Positions 44,512-53,777 of a stretch of DNA of 64,000 nucleotides are shown here, piece by piece. Where the stretch lies: assembly GCA_963810195.1 (NCBI GenBank), contig CAWEMO010000004.1:1-64000 (forward strand), in the 5' to 3' direction. Position numbers and translations under genes: made by a program. The stretch's first letter is position 1; every line of letters begins with the position of its first letter. The notes under the pieces are model-generated. The model was not told where the DNA came from. It saw only the letters and a program-made list of their open reading frames with translations, and made no database searches. The stretch comes from Chersky-840 sp963810195. GTDB lineage: Bacteria > Actinomycetota > Acidimicrobiia > Acidimicrobiales > UBA8190.

Positions 44512-45711
44512 ATGACCGAGGCCGGGGTCCCGGACATCGATCTGCTGGACGGCAAGTTCTACGCCGGAGACCCGTTCCCGGCCTTCGCCTGGATGCGGCA
44601 CAACGCCCCCGCCTACTACGACGAGCCCAACGACATCTGGGGCGTCACCCGGTACGAGGACGTCCGGGCCATCGGGCAGGACCCCCAGACCTTCTCGAGC
44701 ACGGGCGGGACGCGCCCCAACATGGCGCTCCCCCACATGATCGACATGGACGCCCCCGAGCACCGCCGCCGGCGTCGACTGGTCAGCGCGGGGTTCACCC
44801 CCCAGGCCGTCGCCGCCCGTGAACCGCGCATCGCCGAGGTGTGCGACGAGATCATCGACCGGGTGTGCGAGAAGGGGGCCTGTGACCTCGTGGCCGACAT
44901 CGCCGCGCCGCTCCCCCTGGTGATGATCGCCGACATGCTGGGCTTCGACCCCGACGTCTGGGAACGCCTGCTCGAATGGTCCGACACCATGCTGATGTCC
45001 CAGGGATCGACCGACCCCGACGCGCTGAGCAAGGCCACCAACGCCTTCGTGGAGTGGGACGCCTACGTGCGGGCGCAGATCGAGGAGCGGCGGAGGAGCT
45101 TCTCCGCGGACGACCTCCTGGGCGTGCTCGTGCAGGGGGAGGTCGACGGGGACCGGCTCGACGACGACTCCCTGGTCCACGAGTCCCTGCTCCTGCTCAT
45201 CGGCGGGGACGAGACGTCGCGCCACGTCATCAGCGGGGGGATGGAGGCGGTTCTGCGCCGCCCCGACCAGCTCGAGGACCTGGGCCGGGACCGTGACCTG
45301 CTGCCCGGCGCGGTCGAGGAGATGCTGCGCTGGGTCTCGCCCATCAAGAACATGAACCGCATCGCCACCCGTGACGCCGAGCTGCACGGCGAGACCATCC
45401 GCGCCGGGCAGAACGTGCTGCTGCTCTACCCGTCGGCCAACCGCGACGAGGCGGTCTTCCCCGACCCCGAGACCTTCGACATCCGCCGCCGGCCCAACGA
45501 CCACGTCGCCTTCGGGTTCGGGGCCCATCTGTGTCTCGGGCACCGCCTGGCGCGCGCCGAGATCATCACCATGGTGGGCCGGCTCCTCGACCGGCTCCCC
45601 GATCTCGCCCTGGCCGTCGACGACGCCCAGCCCCTGCGGGTGTCGAACTTCATCGTCGGGTTCGAGACCCTGCCGGTGACCTTCACGCCCAGCGCCCCCG
45701 TGGGGGCCTGA
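44512..45711 (+). CDS. Cytochrome P450 (CYP142/CYP125-like)
   Basis: A 399-residue bacterial class I P450. The I-helix motif is LLLIGGDETSRHVISGGME, the ExxR motif is in GAVEEMLRWVSPI, and the heme-ligand loop is FGFGAHLCLGHRLARAE with the axial Cys. The I-helix sequence GGDETSRH and the surrounding GGMEAVLRRPDQ resemble CYP142-type steroid C26/27 hydroxylases of mycobacteria, from memory. The ATG at 44512 is preceded by AGGGAGG. No ferredoxin gene is adjacent; the ferredoxin-reductase-type gene at 23760 could be a distant partner. The neighbours (LLM oxidoreductase, nitronate monooxygenase, SDR) fit a lipid or steroid catabolic region. Confidence 0.9.
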   Translation: MTEAGVPDIDLLDGKFYAGDPFPAFAWMRHNAPAYYDEPNDIWGVTRYEDVRAIGQDPQTFSSTGGTRPNMALPHMIDMDAPEHRRRRRLVSAGFTPQAVAAREPRIAEVCDEIIDRVCEKGACDLVADIAAPLPLVMIADMLGFDPDVWERLLEWSDTMLMSQGSTDPDALSKATNAFVEWDAYVRAQIEERRRSFSADDLLGVLVQGEVDGDRLDDDSLVHESLLLLIGGDETSRHVISGGMEAVLRRPDQLEDLGRDRDLLPGAVEEMLRWVSPIKNMNRIATRDAELHGETIRAGQNVLLLYPSANRDEAVFPDPETFDIRRRPNDHVAFGFGAHLCLGHRLARAEIITMVGRLLDRLPDLALAVDDAQPLRVSNFIVGFETLPVTFTPSAPVGA

Positions 45712-45721
45712 CCCGACCCGT

Positions 45722-46867
45722 CTACGCCCCGGCCTCCTCGGCCACCTGATCGGCGAAGCGCTGGGCCACCTCGGCGTACTCGGTCATCATGTCGAGGACG
45801 ACCTGGCGGGCGGGCCGGATGCGGTCGAGCTGGCCTACGACCTGGCCCACGAAGTAGTTGGCCAGCTTCTGCGCCCCTGATCCTTCGGCAGCCGCCCCCC
45901 GATTGATGCGGACCTGGGCCTCGGCGACCAGGGCGCTCTGCAAGGGCATGGCGAGCGCGCCGGGCGACTCGGGCCCCTCCCACTCGTCGGTCCAGGCGCT
46001 GCGCAGCATGCGGGCCGGCTTTCCGGTGAGCGACCGGGACCGGATCGTGTCGCGAGAGCTGGCCTCGAGGAACTTCTGCTTCACGGTGGGATGCGTCTCG
46101 GCCTCCTCGGTGGTGAGCCAAACCGAGCCGCACCACACACCCTCGGCCCCGAGCGCCAGCGCGGCCGCGATCTGACGTCCGTTGGCGATGCCGCCGGCGG
46201 CCAGCACCGGGGTCGGGGCCACGGCGTCGACGACTTCGGGCACGAGCACCATGGTGGCGATCTCCCCCGTGTGCCCGCCCGCCTCGGTCCCCTGGGCCAC
46301 GATGACGTCGACCCCCGCCGCCCGGTGCCGCTCGGCGTGGGTCACGGTGCCGGCCAGGGCGGCCACGGCCACCCCGGCGTCATGCGCACGGGTGATGAGC
46401 GCGGGCGGAGGGGGGCCCAATGCGCTCGCCACCAGGGCGATGTCGTGGCCGAAGGCCACCTCGAGCAGCGGCCCGTAGCCCTTGGCGGCCACGTTGGCGA
46501 GCACGTTGCGCCCGGTGCCCTCGCGCAGCTCGGCGGGGATCTCGGGCACCTCGTAGCGGCGCAGGATGTCGTCGACGAACTCCTGCTGGGCGGCGGGCAG
46601 GAGCTGGCGCACGGCCTCCGCGTCGAGCCCGCCCTCCTCGGCGCCCGCATAGTTGGCCGGCAGGAGGAGGTCCACCCCGTAGCGCCCGCCCCTGGTCTGC
46701 TCCTCGATCCAGGCCAGGTCGACGTCGAGCTGCTCGGGGGTGTGGGCCACCGCCCCCAGCACCCCGAACCCCCCGGCCCTGGTGACGGCGGCGACCACGT
46801 CGCGGCAATGGCTGAAAGCCAGGATGGGGAACTCCACCCCGAGCATCTCGGTGACCTTGGTCCGCAT
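45722..46867 (-). CDS. Nitronate monooxygenase-type FMN enzyme
   Basis: A 381-residue FMN TIM-barrel protein of the nitronate monooxygenase (2-nitropropane dioxygenase) family. It begins RTKVTEMLGVEFPILAFSHC and shows ALAGTVTHAERHRAAGVDVI, VAQGTEAGGHTGEIATMVLV, the phosphate-binding VLAAGGIANGRQIAAALALG and GVWCGSVWLTTEEAET. The usual catalytic His of nitronate monooxygenases is represented by GGHTG. Similar actinobacterial proteins act on diverse substrates, so the name is provisional. The ATG at 46867 has AGGAGG five bases upstream. It is convergent with the P450 gene, 10 bp apart, and divergent from an SDR gene. Confidence 0.88.
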   Translation of the reverse strand: MRTKVTEMLGVEFPILAFSHCRDVVAAVTRAGGFGVLGAVAHTPEQLDVDLAWIEEQTRGGRYGVDLLLPANYAGAEEGGLDAEAVRQLLPAAQQEFVDDILRRYEVPEIPAELREGTGRNVLANVAAKGYGPLLEVAFGHDIALVASALGPPPPALITRAHDAGVAVAALAGTVTHAERHRAAGVDVIVAQGTEAGGHTGEIATMVLVPEVVDAVAPTPVLAAGGIANGRQIAAALALGAEGVWCGSVWLTTEEAETHPTVKQKFLEASSRDTIRSRSLTGKPARMLRSAWTDEWEGPESPGALAMPLQSALVAEAQVRINRGAAAEGSGAQKLANYFVGQVVGQLDRIRPARQVVLDMMTEYAEVAQRFADQVAEEAGA

Positions 46868-46969
46868 GTCCCCCTCCTCGCCGGCGCAGCCTGTCGAGCG
46901 TAGGGCGCCGGGCACAGCACGGGCACCCCATCTGAGCGAAGATCGGGGCTCCGAGACGGGGGTATCGAC

Positions 46970-47764
46970 ATGGCATACGACGTAACGGGTCGCAAGGTGC
47001 TCGTGACGGGGGCGTCGTCGGGCATCGGGGCGGGGCTGGCCGAAGCGCTGGCCAAGGCAGGGGCGACCGTGGGCATCGTGGCGCGCCGGGAGAAGCGGTT
47101 GGCCGAGGTGCTCGAGCGCTGCCGTGCGCACAGCCCCGCATCGCGCATGTGGGTGGCGGACCTGGCCGACCTGGCCGCCGTCGACCACCTGGCCGCGGCG
47201 GCGGTGGACGAGCTCGGCGGGGTCGACGTGCTCGTGAACAACGCGGGGATCCCCAAGCGCCGCCACGTCACCGCTCTCGACGCCACCACCGTGGACGCGG
47301 TGATGCACATCAATTACTCGAGCCCGGTGCGCCTCACCCTGGCCCTGCTCCCCCAGATGCTCGAGCGGGGCGAGGGCCGCATCGTCAACGTGTCGTCGGT
47401 GGCCGCCACCCTGAGCCCCCCCGGCGAGGCCGCTTACGCCGCGACCAAGGCGGCGATGACGGTGTTCTCCGAGTCCATGGCGGTCGACCTGTGGGACACC
47501 GGCGTCAAGGTGATGGTCGTCTATCCCGGCGTGGTCGACACCGAGCTGTTCACGCTCCCCGACAACGACCCGTTCGTGGCCCAGGTGGAGTCGATCCCCG
47601 TCGAAGAGGCCGTAGACGCCATCCTGGCCGGCCTGGCCGCCGACGCCGCCCAGGTGTACGTGCCGGCGTGGTTCGGCGACGTCGCCTCGAGCAAGGCCGC
47701 CAACGTCGAGTCGTTCCTGGCCGGCACGGCCGAGTACGTGCGCCAGCAGCAGGCCGCCCCGTAG
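46970..47764 (+). CDS. Short-chain dehydrogenase/reductase (SDR)
   Basis: A 264-residue classical SDR with the cofactor motif VTGASSGIGAGLAEALAKAG, ARREKR after the second strand favouring NADPH, LVNNAGIPKRR, the catalytic Ser in NVSSVAATLS and YAATKAAMTVFSES. The C-terminal part lacks a membrane segment. The gene is divergent from the nitronate-monooxygenase-type gene and convergent with the UbiA gene, with a hairpin between the stops. The substrate cannot be read. The ATG at 46970 follows a GGGGG tract. Confidence 0.9.
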   Translation: MAYDVTGRKVLVTGASSGIGAGLAEALAKAGATVGIVARREKRLAEVLERCRAHSPASRMWVADLADLAAVDHLAAAAVDELGGVDVLVNNAGIPKRRHVTALDATTVDAVMHINYSSPVRLTLALLPQMLERGEGRIVNVSSVAATLSPPGEAAYAATKAAMTVFSESMAVDLWDTGVKVMVVYPGVVDTELFTLPDNDPFVAQVESIPVEEAVDAILAGLAADAAQVYVPAWFGDVASSKAANVESFLAGTAEYVRQQQAAP

Positions 47765-47776
47765 GCGGTGACGCCG

Positions 47777-47802
47777 GACCGGCCGTCGGGACCGGGCCGG
47801 TC
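47777..47802. terminator. GC-rich hairpin between convergent genes
   Basis: GACCGGCC (47777-47784) pairs perfectly with GGCCGGTC (47795-47802) around a 10-base loop. It lies between the SDR stop (47764) and the UbiA stop (47815). There is no T tract, so termination from either side is only inferred. Confidence 0.35.
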
Positions 47803-47814
47803 AACCCGACCGGG

Positions 47815-48858
47815 TCAGTGGATGTCGGCGGCCGCCGCGATCACGAGGCCGAGCACCAGAAGCGACCCGGCGCGGCGCGTGTGCACGAAGGCGACAGCCG
47901 CGAACCACAGCGGCCACACCGGGAAGCCCTTCGGGGGGGCGTCGGGCTTGGGCTCGCGGAACGCCTTCCAGGCCTGCACCAGCTTGGGCACCGCAGCCAT
48001 GCTCAACAGGGCCGGCCACGGCAGGGCGCGCACCGCTACGCACACCACCACCGTCACGTAGAACGCCACCATGAGGCCGAGCGTGGCGGCCCGGGCCCGG
48101 CGCTCGCCCAGGACGACGGGAAGGGTGCGGATCCCGAGCGGCTCGTCGAAGGGAGCCTTGTCGATGTGCTTGCCCATGAGCACGGCCGTGCACAGCAGGC
48201 CGTAGGGGACCGACGCCACCACGATCTCCCACGGCAGGTGCCCTACCGCCGCGTAGTAGGTGCCGCACACCATGAGCGGGCCCCACACCAAGAAGACGTC
48301 GGGCTCGCCCAGGCCGCGCTTTTTGAGGCGCAGGGGCGGCGCCGTGTAGGCGACCGACAGCGCGAAGCCCGCCAGGGCGAAGCCCACCACCGGCCACCCC
48401 CGGTAGACGGCCAGCACCACCAGGATGGCGAGGTCGAGGACGTTGACGACCAGGGCCGAGCGCGCCAGGCGACCGCGCGTCACCATCCCCGACAGCACCG
48501 GGTGCGGCGCGTACAGGGCGCGGGGGTACGAGTCGGTGTCCGCGCCCACCTCGGCGTCGAAGAGGTCGTTCATGAGGTTGTTGGCGCAATGCGCCAGGAT
48601 CAGCCCCGCATAGGCGAGCAGCAGCAGCCCCACGTTGAACCCGTGACGGTGCACGGCCAGGCACGTCGCCACCGCGCCGGCCACGAGCGTCATGGGCAGG
48701 ACCGCCGCCCGGGTGAGCACCAGCCAGCGCGACACCACGTCGAGGGGACGACCGGTGGGTGGGTTGGTGGTGCGCAGCACCTCGACCCAGGCCGAGAACC
48801 GGCCCTGGGTGGGCCGCGTGCCCGAGGCGTCGGTGGGCTGGGGCAGCACGTCGCTCAC
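47815..48858 (-). CDS. UbiA-family prenyltransferase
   Basis: An integral membrane prenyltransferase of the UbiA/MenA type, 347 residues with about eight hydrophobic segments. The first aspartate-rich motif is NNLMNDLFDAEVGADTDSYP and the second DKAPFDEPLGIRTLPVVLGE; both bind the magnesium-pyrophosphate of the prenyl donor. The family covers menaquinone, heme O and other prenylated products, and the acceptor cannot be decided here. I place the start at the GTG at 48858; upstream in-frame codons to 48978 are Arg/Pro-rich and unlike the family. It is convergent with the SDR and divergent from another SDR. No other quinone-biosynthesis gene is adjacent. Confidence 0.85.
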   Translation of the reverse strand: MSDVLPQPTDASGTRPTQGRFSAWVEVLRTTNPPTGRPLDVVSRWLVLTRAAVLPMTLVAGAVATCLAVHRHGFNVGLLLLAYAGLILAHCANNLMNDLFDAEVGADTDSYPRALYAPHPVLSGMVTRGRLARSALVVNVLDLAILVVLAVYRGWPVVGFALAGFALSVAYTAPPLRLKKRGLGEPDVFLVWGPLMVCGTYYAAVGHLPWEIVVASVPYGLLCTAVLMGKHIDKAPFDEPLGIRTLPVVLGERRARAATLGLMVAFYVTVVVCVAVRALPWPALLSMAAVPKLVQAWKAFREPKPDAPPKGFPVWPLWFAAVAFVHTRRAGSLLVLGLVIAAAADIH

Positions 48859-49002
48859 CTGGGCATCGTACCGACCGGCGCCCCGGGCCGACGGGTCGGC
48901 ACCGCCCGCTCGCCTCCGTGGCCGGGTCCGGCGCGGCTCTAGTGTGAGGCCCCACGCTCCACAGGGTTCGAGAGCCACACGGCTCGACTGGAGGCCTACG
49001 TC

Positions 49003-49845
49003 ATGTCATCGGTCGCGGCATCGGACAAGCCCCTGGCGGGGCGCAGCGCGGTGGTCACCGGCGCCTCGAGCGGCATCGGGCGCGCCGTCGCCGAGTCCCT
49101 CGGGGCAGCCGGCGCGCACGTGGTGCTCGGGGGCCGGACCCAGAGCGCCATGGACGAGTCGACGGCGCGCATCACGGCATCGGGGGGGACCGCCGAGTCC
49201 CACGTGCACGACGTGCGCGACGTGGCCCAGGCCCGAGCACTGGTGGAGCGCGCCGTGGCGTCGAGCGGACGGCTCGACGTCATGGTCAACAACGCGGGGG
49301 TGAGCTACCCCGAGCCCATCGTCGACGCCGACCCCGAGCACTGGCGCGTCATGCTGGAGACCAACATCCTCGCCCTGCTGGTCGGCTCGCAGGCGGCCGT
49401 GCGCGCCATGCGCGCCTGTGGTGCCCACGGGCACATCGTGAACATCTCTTCGGTGGCCTCGCTGCAACCGGCCTCGGGGGTCTACGGCGCCACCAAGCAC
49501 GCCGTGAATTGCATCAACGAGTCGTTGCGGCGCGAGCTGCTCGACGAGCCCATCAAGGTGGTGACGATCATGCCCGGAGCCATCGCCACCAGCTTCGCCC
49601 GGAACTTCGACCCCGCCGTGCTCGAGCTCATGGTGAGCACCATGGGCGGCAACACCGATCCGGCGCAGTTCACCCAGGGCGACCGGCTCCCCGACGAGGT
49701 GCTCCTCGCCGCGCAGCAGGCCATGTCCGAGCACCTGTGCACGCCCGAGGACGTGGCCGAGGCGGTGCTGTGGGCCATCACCCGCCCCGCCAGCGTCCAC
49801 CTGGCCGAGCTCGTGGTGCGACCCAAGAAGGACCTGTCGCTCTGA
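49003..49845 (+). CDS. Short-chain dehydrogenase/reductase (SDR)
   Basis: A 280-residue SDR with VVTGASSGIGRAVAESLGAAG (cofactor), VNNAGVSYPEPI, the catalytic Ser in VNISSVASLQPASG and YGATKHAVNCINESLRRELL. The C-terminal region has the longer stretch MVSTMGGNTDPAQF, seen in SDRs acting on large hydrophobic substrates. Start ATG at 49003. The gene is divergent from the UbiA gene across about 145 bp and convergent with ilvA, with two 20-bp near-identical tandem units between them. Substrate unknown. Confidence 0.9.
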   Translation: MSSVAASDKPLAGRSAVVTGASSGIGRAVAESLGAAGAHVVLGGRTQSAMDESTARITASGGTAESHVHDVRDVAQARALVERAVASSGRLDVMVNNAGVSYPEPIVDADPEHWRVMLETNILALLVGSQAAVRAMRACGAHGHIVNISSVASLQPASGVYGATKHAVNCINESLRRELLDEPIKVVTIMPGAIATSFARNFDPAVLELMVSTMGGNTDPAQFTQGDRLPDEVLLAAQQAMSEHLCTPEDVAEAVLWAITRPASVHLAELVVRPKKDLSL

Positions 49846-49857
49846 GCTTGGCGTCAC

Positions 49858-49897
49858 GCGCCGCGCACTGAGGCGTGGCGCCGCGCGCTGAGGTGCG
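49858..49897. repeat. Two tandem 20-bp units
   Basis: The 20-mers at 49858-49877 and 49878-49897 agree at 17 positions (both contain GCGCCGCGC-CTGAGG). They lie in the 67-bp gap between the convergent SDR and ilvA genes. Two copies without a spacer do not make a CRISPR array; they may mark a slippage duplication. Confidence 0.6.
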
Positions 49898-49912
49898 ACG
49901 CGTCGGGCCGGT

Positions 49913-51166
49913 TCAGACGAGCAGGCGGAACATGGGGCTGTCGGGGGGCAGCAACCGGACGTCGAGGCCCGAGTCGGCGATGCGCACGAGAAGGGGGGCG
50001 AGGTCTCCTCTGTCGGCGAGCTGCACCCCCACGAGAGCTGGGCCGAACTCCCGATCGTTCTTCTTGATGTACTCGAACAGCACGATGTCGTCTGTGGGGC
50101 CGAGGCACTCGTCGAGGAACTGGCGCAGCGCGCCGGGGCGCTGGGGGAAGTCCACCACGAAGTAGTGCTTGAGCCCCTGGTGCACGAGACTGCGCTCGAT
50201 GATCTCGTCGTAGCGGGCCACGTCGTTGTTGCCGCCGCTGAGGATGCACACGACGGTGCGCCCCGCCACCTCCGACGCGATGTCGTCGAGGGCCGCCACC
50301 GCCAACGCGCCGGCAGGCTCGGCCACGATGCCGTCCACTTGGTACAGGTCGAGCTGCTCGGTGCACACCCGTCCTTCTTGGACCACCACCATCCGCTCCA
50401 CGAGGTCGCGCACGATGGCGAACGTCAGCTCCCCGGGCCGCCGCACCACGGCGCCGTCGACGAAGTCGTCGTCGATGTCGATGGTGAGGACCTCCCCCGC
50501 CTCGAGGGAGCGCACCATGGCCGGGGCTCCCGCGGGTTGGACCCCCACCACCTCGGTCGCCGCGCCCAGCCCGTCGAGGACGACGGCGAGGCCCGAGATG
50601 AGCCCGCCGCCGCCCACCGGCACCACCATGACGTCGGGGGCCGCGCCGAGCTGGTCCAGCACTTCGAGGGCGATGGTGCCCTGGCCGGCGATGGTGGCGG
50701 GGTGGTCGAAGGTGGGGACCACGGTGGCCCCCGTCTCCGCCGCATAGGCCGCGGCCGCGGCGAGCGCGTCGTCGAAGCTGTCCCCCGCGAAGTGCAGGTC
50801 TACGAGATCCCCGGCCAGGGCCCCGATGCGTGCCACCTTCTGGCGCGGCGTGCGCTGGGGCAGGAACACCGCGCCGTGCACCCCGAGATGCCGACAGCTC
50901 CACGCCATCCCCTGGGCGTGGTTGCCGGCGCTGGCACACACGACGCCAGACTGCAGCGCCTCGGGGGGGAGGGCGGCGATGAAGTTGTACGCGCCCCGGA
51001 TCTTGTAGGACCGGACCACCTGCAGGTCCTCGCGTTTGAGGTACACCGTGGCGCCGAAGCGCTCCGACAGCCGCTCGTTGAGCTGGAGCGGGGTCAGGAC
51101 CCCCAGGGGAGCCAGGCGCTCGGCGGCGGCACGGACGTCGTCGATGCCGACCTGCTCGCGCCACAC
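49913..51166 (-). CDS. ilvA: Threonine dehydratase (threonine ammonia-lyase)
   Basis: PLP enzyme that converts threonine to 2-oxobutyrate, the first step of isoleucine synthesis. The 417 residues carry the PLP-Lys motif in YLKREDLQVVRSYKIRGAYN, the phosphate-binding VVPVGGGGLISGLAVV and the regulatory C-terminal ACT-like domain (HYFVVDFPQRPGALRQFLDE), which mediates feedback by isoleucine. The start is GTG at 51166, right after a second LLM gene on the same strand (10 bp gap). No other ilv/leu gene is adjacent, so the coupling to the LLM gene is probably incidental. Both the length and the single ACT-like region fit the short biosynthetic form of actinobacteria. Confidence 0.92.
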   Translation of the reverse strand: MWREQVGIDDVRAAAERLAPLGVLTPLQLNERLSERFGATVYLKREDLQVVRSYKIRGAYNFIAALPPEALQSGVVCASAGNHAQGMAWSCRHLGVHGAVFLPQRTPRQKVARIGALAGDLVDLHFAGDSFDDALAAAAAYAAETGATVVPTFDHPATIAGQGTIALEVLDQLGAAPDVMVVPVGGGGLISGLAVVLDGLGAATEVVGVQPAGAPAMVRSLEAGEVLTIDIDDDFVDGAVVRRPGELTFAIVRDLVERMVVVQEGRVCTEQLDLYQVDGIVAEPAGALAVAALDDIASEVAGRTVVCILSGGNNDVARYDEIIERSLVHQGLKHYFVVDFPQRPGALRQFLDECLGPTDDIVLFEYIKKNDREFGPALVGVQLADRGDLAPLLVRIADSGLDVRLLPPDSPMFRLLV

Positions 51167-51176
51167 ACCGACGACA

Positions 51177-52073
51177 CTAGGCCGGGCTCACCAGGCCGAC
51201 GCGGGAGGCGACCTCCGACATCTCGTCCTCCGCGGCGGCGAGGTCCGCCTCCATGCAGGTCACCACCAGGCGGTCGACCCCCAGGGCGGCGAGCTTCTCC
51301 AGGGTCTCGGGCGTCGCCTGGCTGGCCAGCGCGCTGATGGTCAGCTCCAGCGCACCGGGGTCCCGTCCGGCCGCCTCGACCTCGGTCGTGAGGCGCGCCA
51401 GGGCCTCGGCGAGCTCGTCCCCCCACAGCCCGAGGGGCTGCCAGCCGTCGCCGCGGCGCGCCGCGCGCCGGATCGACGCCGGGCTGTGACCCCCGATGTG
51501 GATCGGCACACCGCCGGCCCGGAAGGGCTTGGGATGGGTGTGCGCATGGAAGAATCCGAAGAACTCCCCGTCGAAGGTGGCCCCCTCGGGCTCGGTGTCG
51601 GCCCACAGGGCGCGCATGACGTCGATGCACTCGTCGGTGCGCCGGCCGCGGCTGGCGAACTCCACCCCGCACGCCTCGAGCTCCTCGCGCATCCATCCCA
51701 CCCCGATGCACAGCCGCACCCGGCCTTTCGACAGACGGTCCACGGTGGCCAGGCGCTTGGCCATGATCACGGGATGGTGCGCGGGCAGCACCAGCACGCC
51801 GGTGGCGAGCTCGAGCGTGGTGGTCACCCCGGCCAGGTAGGCCAACAGGTCGATGGGGTCGGGGATGGCGCAGTCGTCGCGCAGCGGCATGCGCCCCGAC
51901 GCCGCGTACGGGTAGCGGCTCGTGTAGTCCCCGATGACGAGCGGGTGCTCGACGACGATGACAGACTCGAAGCCGAGCGCCTCGATGTGCCGGGCGAAGC
52001 CCGCCATCCAGTCGGGATCGGCGCACACCCCGGCGCGCACGGGAGGCAGTGCCCCCACCTTGATCGCGGTCAA
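51177..52073 (-). CDS. LLM-class F420-dependent oxidoreductase
   Basis: A 298-residue luciferase-like TIM-barrel protein, presumably F420- or FMN-dependent. Visible motifs are HIEALGFESVIVVEHPLVIG, LELATGVLVLPAHHPVIMAK, LSKGRVRLCIGVGWMREEL and PIHIGGHSPASIRRAARRGD. The start at 52073 is a TTG, with GAGGG upstream; an in-frame GTG five codons downstream (52058) is an alternative. It ends 10 bp before ilvA and follows the SnoaL-like gene by 33 bp on the same strand. The substrate cannot be read. It is not closely similar to the other LLM gene in the window (43329). Confidence 0.88.
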   Translation of the reverse strand: MTAIKVGALPPVRAGVCADPDWMAGFARHIEALGFESVIVVEHPLVIGDYTSRYPYAASGRMPLRDDCAIPDPIDLLAYLAGVTTTLELATGVLVLPAHHPVIMAKRLATVDRLSKGRVRLCIGVGWMREELEACGVEFASRGRRTDECIDVMRALWADTEPEGATFDGEFFGFFHAHTHPKPFRAGGVPIHIGGHSPASIRRAARRGDGWQPLGLWGDELAEALARLTTEVEAAGRDPGALELTISALASQATPETLEKLAALGVDRLVVTCMEADLAAAEDEMSEVASRVGLVSPA

Positions 52074-52106
52074 TGCCCTCGACCTTCTCTCGACCTTCCC
52101 TCGACC

Positions 52107-52571
52107 TCAACGATCGGCCAGGGGACGGTCATCGCGCCAGTCGAGTCGGAGCTGGCGTTCGGCGAAGCGCCACACCCCGGATTCGCGCACGTACTCGTCC
52201 TGGTAGCGCACGGCCATCACGAGCAGGCGCCGGCCTTCGTCGCGCTGGTACACGTGATGGGCGAGGCACACCGTTTCGCCCCGGGCACGTTCGCCGTCCG
52301 TGTCGACGTCGAGGACCTGTCCCCCCACCACGTGGGTGGTCGCCAGGTACGGCGCCAACCCCGCCAGAAGCGCGGCCGTGATCTCGGCGCGCCCGGTGCG
52401 CACCGTGGGTGACCCGTCGCGGCCCGGATGGAAGTGGGCGACGAGCCTGCCCTGGGCGCTGAACAGCCCGGCCACGGCGTCGGTATCGCGTCGGTCGACG
52501 TCGCGCGCGTAGGTGTCCACGAGCCGCCGTAGCGCCAGACGCGTCTCGACGTCACCGGGTCGTTCCTCCAC
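52107..52571 (-). CDS. SnoaL-like (NTF2-fold) protein
   Basis: A 154-residue protein of the SnoaL/NTF2-like fold. It begins with a helix (ALRRLVDTYARDVDRRDTDAVAGLF) and contains HFHPGRDGSP and TTHVVGGQVLDVDTDGERAR, then YQDEYVRESGVWRFAERQLRLDW, the usual C-terminal strand with Trp. Such proteins are isomerases, cyclases or hydroxylases for small hydrophobic molecules, or have no enzymatic role. The start is GTG at 52571. It is the first of a leftward run with the LLM gene and ilvA and may supply or process the LLM substrate. Confidence 0.8.
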   Translation of the reverse strand: MEERPGDVETRLALRRLVDTYARDVDRRDTDAVAGLFSAQGRLVAHFHPGRDGSPTVRTGRAEITAALLAGLAPYLATTHVVGGQVLDVDTDGERARGETVCLAHHVYQRDEGRRLLVMAVRYQDEYVRESGVWRFAERQLRLDWRDDRPLADR

Positions 52572-52780
52572 GCGGGCGCATCGTAGGCCTCGCCCGTGCC
52601 CCGCACACCTGTCGATGCCACCTGCGGTCGTGTGGAGCGATCACGATCCGTGACGAAGTGAACCACACCGCGGGTGGGCATGGTCTGCGGCCGCCGGAAC
52701 TTCGGCGCCCGGCGGGGCCGGAGCGCTACAGCGGACCCACCCCTGCGCCGATGGGTCAGCCACACGAAGAGGGGGCGTCC

Positions 52781-52966
52781 GTGAACCTGGGTGAGCGCTG
52801 CGACGAGATCGTCCGGCTGATCGACGAGACCCTGGCCGGCCTCGCCGTCGACGACGACTCTGCCTCTGAATCTGGGGACACACCCACCCTCCGCGCCCCG
52901 GCGACGGTGACGTCCCTGCCCCCTCACCCCGGCCGAGGTGGCGTCCGGCGCCGGGGGGCAGCCTGA
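52781..52966 (+). CDS. Small acidic protein of unknown function
   Basis: A 61-residue frame from GTG 52781, with AGGGGG five bases upstream. Its N-terminal helix NLGERCDEIVRLIDETLAGL is followed by an acidic, then Ser/Thr/Pro-rich tail. The helix resembles short actinobacterial proteins of unknown function, from memory. It lies upstream of the response regulator (112 bp). A longer in-frame reading from 52658 looks non-coding. Confidence 0.4.
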   Translation: MNLGERCDEIVRLIDETLAGLAVDDDSASESGDTPTLRAPATVTSLPPHPGRGGVRRRGAA

Positions 52967-53035
52967 GAACCGGCTGACCCCGGTCCCGTCGGGAAGACGC
53001 CGAGCGGCGAGCTTCGGGGTCTGATCGGGCAATCT

Positions 53036-53051
53036 CACAGAAAAGCCACAG
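53036..53051 (+). promoter_or_regulatory. Direct repeat upstream of the response regulator
   Basis: CACAG occurs at 53036-53040 and 53047-53051, 11 bp apart, about one helical turn. It lies 28 bp before the response-regulator start. OmpR-family regulators commonly bind such phased direct repeats, so this may be an autoregulatory site. Confidence 0.3.
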
Positions 53052-53078
53052 GATGAGGGTCCACACTGAGGGCGCCTT

Positions 53079-53774
<696 letters not shown>

Positions 53775-53777
53775 GCC

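Noticed and set aside
49858..49897. Two 20-bp repeats considered as CRISPR
   Set aside because: Only two tandem units with no spacer and no cas genes.
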